DNA of 64,000 nucleotides, taken from NCBI GenBank assembly GCA_027080505.1, contig JALWRX010000031.1:1-64000 (forward strand), read 5' to 3'. The notes under the pieces are model-generated. The model did not search any database. It saw nothing but the letters and a program-made list of their open reading frames with translations, and was not told the DNA's origin. The position numbers and the translations under genes are program-made. Below, in pieces: positions 1 through 8,197 of the stretch (position 1 is its first letter; every line of letters starts with the position of its first letter). Source of the DNA: Ghiorsea sp. (GTDB lineage Bacteria; Pseudomonadota; Zetaproteobacteria; Mariprofundales; Mariprofundaceae).

Positions 1-127
1 AGCAACACTTTTACTACTTTTTGAAGGAATGTGAGTGGCGTTTTAACTACTCTAATCCAAAACAGCAATTATCTATGTTAAAACAATGGGTTACAAAGAA
101 TAATACCTAGTTATCTGGGACAGCCCC
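1..127 (+). mobile_element. right end of an IS1595-type insertion sequence (partial)
   Basis: The left window edge cuts through an insertion sequence. What remains is the transposase C-terminus (3-110) and, directly after its stop codon, a terminal repeat at 110-127. Read on the minus strand that repeat is GGGGCTGTCCCAGATAAC, which resembles the GGGGCTGTCC-type ends I remember for the IS1595 family. The element most likely ends at base 127, so the target duplication would begin at 128. The left end and the matching duplication lie outside the window. Confidence 0.65.
3..110 (+). CDS. IS1595-family (ISXO2-like) transposase, C-terminal fragment
   Basis: An open frame runs in from the left edge and stops at TAG 108-110. 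The 35 visible residues include FLKECEWRFNYS and end LKQWVTKNNT. The ECEWRFN block is typical of the C-terminal end of ISXO2-like DDE transposases of the IS1595 family (from memory of the family). The stop sits next to an IS-type terminal repeat, which supports the assignment. The catalytic residues lie outside the window, so it is unknown whether the full gene is intact. Confidence 0.65.
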   Translation, partial: QHFYYFLKECEWRFNYSNPKQQLSMLKQWVTKNNT

Positions 128-234
128 TAATATTTTTTAGCCAGTAAGCTAATGATTAAGGAAAGTTAACTGCCTCATGTTTATCTTCTCTAGATTTATA
201 GCAAGTGATTGACTAATATACATGAGAGGTAGAG

Positions 235-1830
235 GTGAGTATGAAAAATTATATCATCATAAGCTTTGTGGCTTGTTGTCTATCGGTTCAGCTGACTTTT
301 GCAGAACCCGTACAAGATATAGGAGCCCTATTAGGTGAAGCTATTGAAGATATTAACTTCCAAGACTTTGATATTGCAGAAAAGAAGCTAACACAAGTAT
401 TAGAAAGTGAACCAGAAAACCCATATGCTAAATATTATATGGCCAGCTTACTTGCGCAAACCAAACGGGCTAAAACAGCAATACCTTATTTAGAAAGCAT
501 TAAAGATTACTCAAACCTATTCCCTGATTATCAACACTTGCTCACATCGACATATATGGCAGCAAATATGCCTGAAAAAGCTATTCCTATTTATAAATCA
601 ATGCTTGAACAAAACCCTTTTGATTTTGAAAACATATTTCAATATGCCATTGCACTAGAGCAAGGTGGTCAATATGACTATGCTATGGTTTACTATCACC
701 AATTAACCCAATCAAACTCACCATATGCTGATGCTGCACACTTTCAACTTGGTAATATGATGATGGCCTTTGGTGCAAACAGGCATGCTAACGCTCAGTT
801 TAACCAAATCGAAACTACTTCCGTATATGCTACAACAGCGAAAGAATATCAAGCTTCTTTAGTGTCTACTTTAAAACCATTCAGTTTATATCTTTCAGCA
901 GAATATTTCATCAATGATAATCCAGGCTCTGCATCATCCACATATGCCAAAGGTGCAGTGCCACAGGCTGCACCCCAAAGCAGTGCTGGACAAACATGGG
1001 TTGCAGCTCTTTCTTCTACCGCATGGGAAGTCAATTACAAGTTACAAACTAAATTTGCATACACCTACTATGCCACGACATACAATGAAAACTTTGCTAA
1101 AAGTAACAATTTCACAGGGCATTTCTTTGCACCAACATTGACCTATACCTTCTCACCTCAATTAAAACTTGAAGGCAAGCTTGATTACCAAATCTTTAAT
1201 CTTGGTGAAGATAATCTATCCAATAACTATGGTGGTAGTTTAAAGCTAAATTATAACGCAAAGGACAATCTATCATCTTTGTATGCCAGCCTCAGTTATA
1301 TGCGAAAGCGATATAACCACGCTTTTGGTGCAGTAGGGTTTGAAGTCGACATGCAATATTTGGATGCCAATTCACCTACCCTTGGTACAGGCGGTTATAT
1401 CATATATTCGGATACTGGCGCAATGCTCAGTATAGACTATAGCCTACTGTTTGAGCGCACCTTAACTAACACTAATGCTGTACTAAATGAAAAGGCACAA
1501 GATAGTGTTTTTAGAGAACATAGCCTATCTTTAAACCACCACCTACCTTTAAGTACTATATATCAAGGGATAAGTTTTGATGTTTCTGCTGGTTATACTT
1601 ATAGAAATTATCTAAACCCTCAATCAGGCACATCGCTACCCAGTATTAAACCAGGTAATTATTTTACCGCCCAAACCACAACGGCAAGCACAAAAATTCA
1701 ATATAATATTAGTACTACATACAACCTTAATGTTGTCCTAGGCTATGATTGGGCAAAAGCTACTTCCCAAGCAACGGAATTAAGCTATACCCAAACACGA
1801 TATTATACGCAACTCTCAGGTTCGTACTAA
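235..1830 (+). CDS. TPR-containing outer-membrane beta-barrel protein
   Basis: A 531-residue exported protein. Residues 1-23 form a signal peptide ending LTFA-EP. Residues about 30-200 are TPR-like helical repeats (e.g. NPYAKYYMASLLAQ, PEKAIPIYKSML). From about 215 to the end the sequence alternates aromatic and polar residues in beta-strand fashion and ends in Tyr, as expected for an outer-membrane barrel. TPR followed by a barrel resembles surface-lipoprotein-assembly (Slam/DUF560-like) proteins, but I cannot confirm that family. The start is GTG at 235 or ATG at 241; purine-rich GAGAGGTAGAGG lies just upstream of both. It converges on the HYR gene, and the two stop codons overlap (1827-1830). 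Confidence 0.7.
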   Translation: MSMKNYIIISFVACCLSVQLTFAEPVQDIGALLGEAIEDINFQDFDIAEKKLTQVLESEPENPYAKYYMASLLAQTKRAKTAIPYLESIKDYSNLFPDYQHLLTSTYMAANMPEKAIPIYKSMLEQNPFDFENIFQYAIALEQGGQYDYAMVYYHQLTQSNSPYADAAHFQLGNMMMAFGANRHANAQFNQIETTSVYATTAKEYQASLVSTLKPFSLYLSAEYFINDNPGSASSTYAKGAVPQAAPQSSAGQTWVAALSSTAWEVNYKLQTKFAYTYYATTYNENFAKSNNFTGHFFAPTLTYTFSPQLKLEGKLDYQIFNLGEDNLSNNYGGSLKLNYNAKDNLSSLYASLSYMRKRYNHAFGAVGFEVDMQYLDANSPTLGTGGYIIYSDTGAMLSIDYSLLFERTLTNTNAVLNEKAQDSVFREHSLSLNHHLPLSTIYQGISFDVSAGYTYRNYLNPQSGTSLPSIKPGNYFTAQTTTASTKIQYNISTTYNLNVVLGYDWAKATSQATELSYTQTRYYTQLSGSY

Positions 1831-4800
1831 GTCCGTTCAAACGATTGATATTTTCGGGTTAAGCGTGTTCCCAGTATCAGCATAACTAGACTTAACCAAG
1901 CCCAGCTTACTGAATTGCCTCGGCCTACAAGGCAGTTTGCCGCATCAGGTGTACCACCTGAGCCTGTAATCACTTCAACAGATGCGCTACCAATACTTCG
2001 ATTTCCTCCTACATCATCAGCAAAGAAAGTTACTTTGGTTGTACCAATTGGGAATACAGAAGGTGCATCATTAAACACTGTAACCGATGTGTCCACATTA
2101 TCTGTCGCTGTAGCACCCGCTAAAAATGTTTGAATCAAAGGGTTACTTAGCTCTGTACCTAACGCACTTGTCGCAAGCACCGATATATCATTAGGTACAG
2201 TTAATATTGGTGGTGTATCATCAATCACTGTAATTGAACCTATAGCTGTACCTACATTACCATAGGTATCTGTTGCTGTGAAAGTAATATCAACCTTTGT
2301 ATTCAAGCTGAAATTTGCCGGTGCATTATGGCTCACAGTTCGAGCACCTTCATAGTCATCAAGTGCAACCACAGCATTAATAAATTGCTGTACATAAGGG
2401 TCATTCACAGACAAACCAGAAGCAGTTTCCGCAGACAAAGTCAATGCTGAAGGTATAGGTAAATATACTATGGGTGCTTGTGCATCCCAAACCGTGACTT
2501 TTGCGCTGGCATAGCCGCGATTGCCTTGCGCATCATCTACAAAAAAGGTGACTGTAGTTGTGCCAATAGGGAAAACTTGAGGTGCATCATTATTGGTACT
2601 CACCACAGTTATCGCGCCATCCACATTATCTGTCGCACTAGCACCTGCTAAGAACGCAACAATGGCTGTATTGCTATTGAATACACCTAAACCACTGGTT
2701 GAAGGAATCACAATATCTGCAGGTGGTGTAATCACAGGTGGTGCAAAATCTTTGACAGTGATAGATGCTGAGTTCAATGGGTTGTGACCCACATTACCAT
2801 AAACATCAGTTGCGTAAAAGTCAATGAACACCTGTGTACCAACAGGGAATGTTGCAGGCGCATCATTACTTACGCTTAATGTGCCTGGATCCCAGTTATC
2901 AAACGCGGTCACCAAACCAAGATATTGTTGCACATAAGGGTCAGTGATTGGTACAGGGTTAGCACTGGTTGCCGCAATCTCATAATGCGCGGGTGTAGGC
3001 AACACAATAGTCGGCGCTTGCGCGTCCCAAACTGTAACATTAGCTGTTGCGCTACCCGTATTCGCAGGCATACCCGAGTCAGTTGCAGAAAAAGTGACCG
3101 TTGTTGTTCCAATCGGGAACAGTGCAGGTACATTATTGCTAATGTTGATAGGGTTAATTACACCATCCACATTATCCGTTGCCGTTGCACCAGCTAAAAA
3201 AGCTGCTACCGCAGGATTAGTATTGGTCACGCCCAACACACCTGAAACCGACGCGACGATAATATCCGTAGGTGGTGTAACAACAGGCGGCTGCATATCT
3301 TGTATGGTGATACTCCTTACCACAGGTGTTGCAATTGTATTGCCTGCTTTATCGGAGACAGTAAATGAAACAGGTGTTACAGTATTGGGTGCAAATGTCG
3401 CTGGCGCGTTATTTTGGATATCCAGAATCGTAATATCCCGATTATCTTTAGCATAAAATTGCTGTAACCATGCCTGAATCTTTGGATCGGTAAGCGGTAC
3501 AGGTGTCGAGTTGATGGCTTCTAATGTTAAGTCTACAGGAGCCACAATTTGTGATGGCGGCGTGGTATCACTCAGTTTGGAAATGATAACCGATGTTTTA
3601 CCCACAGCTATAGCACCGCCAACATTGGTTGGCACCACACCATGCAATGCGGGTGTAGATGGCAAGGGAACTTGCTGCCACACAGAAAAGCTAGGTGTAT
3701 TGTTTTCAATAATCATGCCTGCAGGAGAAAACTGATTGGATGTTTGCCCAACAATAAAAATTTCAGACGTTAACCCTGAAGCTGTACCATTAATTGATAA
3801 AAATTGATTGTTCTGCCGAACGGCTAGGGGCAGGATATTACTCCCATCCTTCCAAGTTATGCCATTGTATGAATAGATGACCACACCTTCCACATCACCT
3901 GATGCTAGGGTTTTGGTACCAACAGCAAAGAATATACCTGGACTTAAAAACTTATATTTATCAGTCCAAAACACATCATTAAACCGCAAGGATTCCCCTG
4001 CCGCCAGTGTGATTGGCGAAGTTCTGGCTGTCCATGTTATCCCCGAATCTGCACTGCTATAAACTGTTCCTACCTTTGGTGTTACCGTAGTCCCACCCAC
4101 AGCAACAAAGGTATAAGGCGAAACTGGGCTTGCTGCAACGCCATGCACTGTAGAACCAAATACTGTAACATGCGGTGTCCATGTGCTGCCATTGGTACTG
4201 GTATATGCTGATGTGCCACCCACAGCCACCAGCTTGGCTTGCCCTGCAACTGGGCTATTTGATGCTAAATCAGAAACCGTACCTGATGGTGATGTTGTCG
4301 CGTTAATCCAAGATTTTCCTGTACTGCTCGTTTTTGCCACATTAGAGCCAACCGCGACAAACTTATTGATGCCTTTTACCCATTCAACCGCTGTAAAAGT
4401 CTCTGTCAGCACTGGCGTTGCAGGGCCTTTCGCCCAGGTGGCACCACTATCCAGGCTATAATCAAGCCGACCTTGGCTGCCTGCTGTCACAACCGTATAT
4501 AAATCGTTGACTGCAACGTCATAATACGTGGGCGGATTTGCCTCAACATAATCCCACTCAAACCATAAAAAACCATCATAACTGGCGCGAATGTCACCTT
4601 CGCTTCCCACTGCCAGCATCAAGCTGCCGTTCCATGCGACATCATATAAGCCTGTCCCTGTATTTAAACCATAATTCCAGGTTGCGCCTGCATCTATACT
4701 ATACACCGCCATAGATGTACCACTATAGTCAATACCAACCCCAACCAACAAGCCATTATGCTCATCAATACCTCTGATATCTAATGTCGCACCAGTAATA

Positions 4801-5558
4801 GATCTATCTGTCCAGTTAATGCCATCAGGGCTTGTGATGATAGTACCATTTAAGCCTGCGGCCACAAATTGCTTGTTGGTCGCATCCCATGTAACTGCGT
4901 ATAAAGACGCTGTGGTTGGCGTTACCTTAAATGCCCATGTCGCCCCACCATCCGTACTTGTATAAACATTGCTTGTAGCACCTGAGAATGAGCCTACCAC
5001 CACTACCGTTGAGCCGCTTGTATTTGCAGCCACACCTGCGGCAGAACTAAAAAAAGTACCAACAGGTATCGCCGTATATGTCCAAGTTTGCATATTGGGG
5101 CTAGTTGCCACAAAGGGTTGAAAATTAGATAATTCATATCCTGAAACAACATAGAGACTATTGGTTTTCACCATGCCTGTAGGTACAACAATACTATTGC
5201 CTCTAACAAGTTTATTGCCTGTTGCTACCCAACGATAGCCATTCTTACTTTTTAAAATACGTGCGTATGGGTCGTTAGTGGTACCAATTTGAAAGGCTAA
5301 AAAGTCATTGGTATCACGCATCACACGATATAAAATAGCATCACTATAAGGATCACCCGCAATCATACTTGCGTTAGCTCGAATATTGACACTTGCACCG
5401 CTCCCTCCCACTGCAACACACTCATCCGCGGAACAAGCCACATCGGAAAGCCATGATGCCTGTGGCAAGGGCTGGATATTATACCAAAGCGGTACTGCTG
5501 CGGCATGCTGAGATGACAATAAAAGTAAAAAGATAAAAAAGGTGAAATACTTAAACAT
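1827..5558 (-). CDS. large secreted beta-propeller / HYR-repeat protein with C-terminal sorting-like tail
   Basis: A 1243-residue protein with a signal peptide (1-21, ending AAA-VP). Residues about 25-650 carry many Asp-box/BNR-like motifs (STDGGATW, SPDGINW, SIDAGATW, SLDSGATW), as in sialidase-like or Ycf48-like propellers. Residues about 660-1195 hold six HYR-type immunoglobulin-like repeats with the signatures ATDNVDG and FPIGTTTVTF, alternating between two subtypes. The tail (about 1200-1243) has a Cys (ANCLVG), one hydrophobic helix and a basic end (TRLTRKYQ), which looks like a Cys-containing CTERM sorting signal. Function is probably surface or extracellular adhesion (inference). It lies 18 bases after the FecR-domain gene, so the two are probably co-transcribed. 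Confidence 0.75.
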   Translation of the reverse strand: MFKYFTFFIFLLLLSSQHAAAVPLWYNIQPLPQASWLSDVACSADECVAVGGSGASVNIRANASMIAGDPYSDAILYRVMRDTNDFLAFQIGTTNDPYARILKSKNGYRWVATGNKLVRGNSIVVPTGMVKTNSLYVVSGYELSNFQPFVATSPNMQTWTYTAIPVGTFFSSAAGVAANTSGSTVVVVGSFSGATSNVYTSTDGGATWAFKVTPTTASLYAVTWDATNKQFVAAGLNGTIITSPDGINWTDRSITGATLDIRGIDEHNGLLVGVGIDYSGTSMAVYSIDAGATWNYGLNTGTGLYDVAWNGSLMLAVGSEGDIRASYDGFLWFEWDYVEANPPTYYDVAVNDLYTVVTAGSQGRLDYSLDSGATWAKGPATPVLTETFTAVEWVKGINKFVAVGSNVAKTSSTGKSWINATTSPSGTVSDLASNSPVAGQAKLVAVGGTSAYTSTNGSTWTPHVTVFGSTVHGVAASPVSPYTFVAVGGTTVTPKVGTVYSSADSGITWTARTSPITLAAGESLRFNDVFWTDKYKFLSPGIFFAVGTKTLASGDVEGVVIYSYNGITWKDGSNILPLAVRQNNQFLSINGTASGLTSEIFIVGQTSNQFSPAGMIIENNTPSFSVWQQVPLPSTPALHGVVPTNVGGAIAVGKTSVIISKLSDTTPPSQIVAPVDLTLEAINSTPVPLTDPKIQAWLQQFYAKDNRDITILDIQNNAPATFAPNTVTPVSFTVSDKAGNTIATPVVRSITIQDMQPPVVTPPTDIIVASVSGVLGVTNTNPAVAAFLAGATATDNVDGVINPINISNNVPALFPIGTTTVTFSATDSGMPANTGSATANVTVWDAQAPTIVLPTPAHYEIAATSANPVPITDPYVQQYLGLVTAFDNWDPGTLSVSNDAPATFPVGTQVFIDFYATDVYGNVGHNPLNSASITVKDFAPPVITPPADIVIPSTSGLGVFNSNTAIVAFLAGASATDNVDGAITVVSTNNDAPQVFPIGTTTVTFFVDDAQGNRGYASAKVTVWDAQAPIVYLPIPSALTLSAETASGLSVNDPYVQQFINAVVALDDYEGARTVSHNAPANFSLNTKVDITFTATDTYGNVGTAIGSITVIDDTPPILTVPNDISVLATSALGTELSNPLIQTFLAGATATDNVDTSVTVFNDAPSVFPIGTTKVTFFADDVGGNRSIGSASVEVITGSGGTPDAANCLVGRGNSVSWAWLSLVMLILGTRLTRKYQSFERT

Positions 5559-5576
5559 ATACGACTTTTACCCTGC

Positions 5577-7211
5577 CTAAGGTCTAATACTTGGGCGCAC
5601 TTTAGGCGCTCGCATGGTGGGTGCTTTTACTGTTGGCATAGGTTTCGGAGCTCTAACCGTTGATATATTCATCTGGGTTGTGCGTGCTGGCTTACTAATC
5701 TGAGGAGTCTTTATAGCTGGAGTGACAGGCTTAGGCTTACTAACGTGAAGAGTTGGCGTTGGGTTGCGAACAGATGGTACACCTGTGCCTTTGGGTCGAC
5801 TGATACTTGGTGTACGTGTTGGAGCAACATTAGAACCCTTAGGCTGGCTCATACTCGGTGTACGACTTGTTGGTACACCTGTGCCTTTGGGTTGACTGAT
5901 ACTTGGTGTACGTGTTGGAGCAATAGTAGAACCCTTAGGCTGGCTTATACTCGGTGCACGACTTGTTGGTACACCTGTGCCTTTGGGTTGACTGATACTT
6001 GGTGTACGTGTTGGAGCAACATTAGAGCCCTTAGGCTGGCTCATACTCGGTGCACGACTTGTTGGTACACCTGTGCCTTTGGGTCGACTGATACTTGGTG
6101 TACGTGTTGGAGCAACATTAGAACCCTTAGGCTGGCTCATACTCGGTGCACGACTTGTTGGTACACCTGTGCCTTTGGGTTGACTGATACTTGGTGTACG
6201 TGTTGGAGCAACATTAGAACCCTTAGGCTGGCTCATACTCGGTGTACGACTTGTTGGTACACTTGTGCCTGAGCCTACAGGCGGTTTACCTCCTGAGTTT
6301 TTTAGTTGTCGCACTTTCGTTGTAGCGTTTTCCCGTGTGTTTGGGCTCACTGGTGTTACGGTTTGTGCTCTTGGTAAAGCCTCTGATTTTACTACTGTGC
6401 GTCGTGAAGTAGAATCTCTCCCTTGTTCATCATTACCTTTTATCTGTTGTGGCTGAGGTCTAGAACCTTGACTGGGTTGGCTCGCTTTTAATGGTGTTAC
6501 CATAGTTGGTGTTTGAGGACGTTCACCAACACTTGGTCTCGCCAAACGTTGAATTCCCAGTCTTTTAACATCCTTAGAAGTAATTTTCCGTGTTAAAATC
6601 TTACCACTGGGCGTAAAGTTAGCCAAAATACCTGGTTTAATTAATTTTTGCCCACCTCGTATATTTTTGCCCAAGACTGACCCTTCAAATAACATCATAG
6701 TCACTGGTTTTTTTGGTAATACCAACGATGGTTTTAATTGCAAAGCCTTAGCTTGTGTTAGATTGATTGGTCTTGGTGCTTCAACTGAAAACTCTGTACC
6801 GCGCACACCAATCACCGCAGTTTTGGTTGACACAGAAAAGGATGAGCCTTTTTTCTTCAATTTATTAACCATGAACCTAGCTTTACCCCACAGCATATCA
6901 AAGAAACCTTTAATTAAACTGTCGCCACTCATTTGATATGCTTTTATTTCAATGCGGCTTTTGCTTCCAACATAGACCATAGTATCATCTACCATACGCA
7001 ACTTAACACGACCACGTTTGCCTGTAACAACAACATCCCTAGGAAACACTCTGTCACCTTGGTGTAAGGCAATTGGTTTACCTGCTTTAAGCACCCACGT
7101 ATCTCCAAACTGAAACATAACTCGACCTGCCTGATCATTTGCTTTAGCCTGTGCTGGCAAAGTAGCAAACACCAGCACCAGCAACATTTGAAAAAAATAC
7201 ATGAAACGCAT
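5577..7211 (-). CDS. FecR-domain exported protein with Pro/Ser/Thr-rich tandem repeats
   Basis: A signal peptide (MRFMYFFQMLLVLVFA... to AQAKA) is followed by a FecR domain at about 30-150. Key segments are ALHQGDRVFPRDVV, GSKSRIEI and the family signature STKTAVIGVRGTEFSV. The C-terminal half is low-complexity and basic. It contains five 32-residue repeats, each two related 16-mers (VPTSRTPSMSQPKGSN and VAPTRTPSISQPKGTG), then a KPxP-rich tail. I chose ATG 7211 over GTG 7220 because GGGGTG sits about 6 bases upstream of it. This is not the iron-citrate regulator: no sigma-factor or TonB gene is nearby. FecR domains of this exported kind are common next to surface proteins, and it probably works with the downstream HYR protein. 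Repeats of this type can change copy number. Confidence 0.75.
   Translation of the reverse strand: MRFMYFFQMLLVLVFATLPAQAKANDQAGRVMFQFGDTWVLKAGKPIALHQGDRVFPRDVVVTGKRGRVKLRMVDDTMVYVGSKSRIEIKAYQMSGDSLIKGFFDMLWGKARFMVNKLKKKGSSFSVSTKTAVIGVRGTEFSVEAPRPINLTQAKALQLKPSLVLPKKPVTMMLFEGSVLGKNIRGGQKLIKPGILANFTPSGKILTRKITSKDVKRLGIQRLARPSVGERPQTPTMVTPLKASQPSQGSRPQPQQIKGNDEQGRDSTSRRTVVKSEALPRAQTVTPVSPNTRENATTKVRQLKNSGGKPPVGSGTSVPTSRTPSMSQPKGSNVAPTRTPSISQPKGTGVPTSRAPSMSQPKGSNVAPTRTPSISRPKGTGVPTSRAPSMSQPKGSNVAPTRTPSISQPKGTGVPTSRAPSISQPKGSTIAPTRTPSISQPKGTGVPTSRTPSMSQPKGSNVAPTRTPSISRPKGTGVPSVRNPTPTLHVSKPKPVTPAIKTPQISKPARTTQMNISTVRAPKPMPTVKAPTMRAPKVRPSIRP
5781..6260 (-). repeat. five in-frame 96-bp tandem repeats in the FecR-domain gene
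   Basis: The unit GTTGGTACACCTGTGCC (plus strand) recurs every 96 bases. Five copies fill 480 bases, and each copy contains two diverged 48-base halves. The copies are nearly identical at DNA level (for example GGTCGACTG versus GGTTGACTG variants), which indicates recent expansion or gene conversion. The first and last copies share the Thr/Met and Arg variants, and copy four carries a Ser-Thr-Ile variant. Confidence 0.9.
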
Positions 7212-7340
7212 ATCACACACCCCACAATAAGAGTACCCTTCAACATAGCAGCTATATACTTAATAGTCAAACAAACCTCTTGAGCTATGCAGCATAAAGC
7301 CTATAATATAGAGTCTCGCATTCTCTTGTCTGCTTTGGGT

Positions 7341-7517
7341 TTATGCACCGTCATCTTTTTTATGCTTGTGCTTTTTATCAGCCAATGGCGGCAGTTTTTT
7401 ATTCGGCTTATTATATTGCTTCCACAAATATGAACCCAACCAAATCGCAGCACCTGCAGCTAAAGCATAAATAAGCGCAGAATCTTCATTAGGGTTACTT
7501 TCAAAATAATTCCTCAT
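7341..7517 (-). CDS. small single-span membrane protein
   Basis: A 58-residue protein with one transmembrane helix (about residues 14-32, ALIYALAAGAAIWLGSYLW) and a strongly basic, His/Lys-rich C-terminus (DKKHKHKKDDGA). ATG 7517 overlaps the radC stop as ATGA, so translation is probably coupled to radC; a TTG at 7529 is possible but less likely. I do not recognise a family. Position suggests expression as the last gene of the glyQ-glyS-radC operon. Confidence 0.6.
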   Translation of the reverse strand: MRNYFESNPNEDSALIYALAAGAAIWLGSYLWKQYNKPNKKLPPLADKKHKHKKDDGA

Positions 7518-8197
7518 TTTGGCCACCAACCTTGTTCTTGAAAGGATAATACTTGTTTCCCAGCCAGTAAAAAGTGGTCTAACAATTTAATATCCAGTGT
7601 TGCGCAGGCTTCAATCAACTGCTGAGTAAGTGCAATATCTTGTTCGCTTGCAACCGCTGTACCTGCGGGATGATTATGGAAAATAATGATACCTTTCGCA
7701 TCCAAAGCCAATGCACGTTTAACCACCGTACGCGGATAAACCACTGCTCTATCCACTGTGCCTTCAAACAAGATTTCCGTGGATATGCAGCGATGTTGCT
7801 GGTCGGTAAACAGCGCGCCAAAATATTCAATGCTTTTATCCTGCAAAGTTACACGCAGCCAATCTTTAACCACATCTGGCGAATCTAACTTGGGCTTTTC
7901 TGCCAGCTCTGATGCCAAATATTCAAGATGCGTAGCACGCACCAGCTTTAAAAACTGTGCCGATACTTGCCCTAAACCTTCCACGGTTTGTAGCTCTTGA
8001 ACCTCTGCATCAAACACACCTGCAAGCGTTTTAAACTGTTTGAGTAGCCGTTTGGCTATGGGCTTTACATCTTTGCGTGGAATGACATACGTCAACAATA
8101 ATTCCAACACTTCATAATCATGAAACCCATCAAGGCCATGCTCGGCAAACCGTTGTTTTAACCGAGCCCTATGCCCTTGAATAGAATCATCTACCAA
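7514..8197 (-). CDS. radC: RadC family JAB/MPN-domain protein
   Basis: A 227-residue protein of normal length for the family. The N-terminal GHRARLKQRF and the helix-hairpin-helix-like segment (LQTVEGLGQVSAQFLKL) are followed by the MPN/JAMM-type core IIFHNHPAGTAVASEQDIALT, the HxH...S..D metal-site pattern of RadC. The role is unresolved in the literature despite the historic radiation name. The start is a TTG at 8197, immediately after the glyS TGA; no ATG precedes the conserved N-terminus, so termination-reinitiation is likely. Confidence 0.92.
   Translation of the reverse strand: MVDDSIQGHRARLKQRFAEHGLDGFHDYEVLELLLTYVIPRKDVKPIAKRLLKQFKTLAGVFDAEVQELQTVEGLGQVSAQFLKLVRATHLEYLASELAEKPKLDSPDVVKDWLRVTLQDKSIEYFGALFTDQQHRCISTEILFEGTVDRAVVYPRTVVKRALALDAKGIIIFHNHPAGTAVASEQDIALTQQLIEACATLDIKLLDHFLLAGKQVLSFQEQGWWPK

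Noticed and set aside
3094-3456. A 120-residue plus-strand open frame inside the HYR gene
   Set aside because: Antisense to a clear gene with repeats and signal peptide; composition reflects the HYR codons.
5745-6272. A 175-residue plus-strand open frame with Trp/Cys/Thr repeats over the FecR repeat region
   Set aside because: It is the mirror of the 96-bp repeats in the FecR gene; it has no ribosome site and arises from the repeat itself.
5577-7211. FecR-domain protein as a sigma/anti-sigma iron regulator
   Set aside because: It has a signal peptide and no sigma factor or TonB receptor gene beside it.
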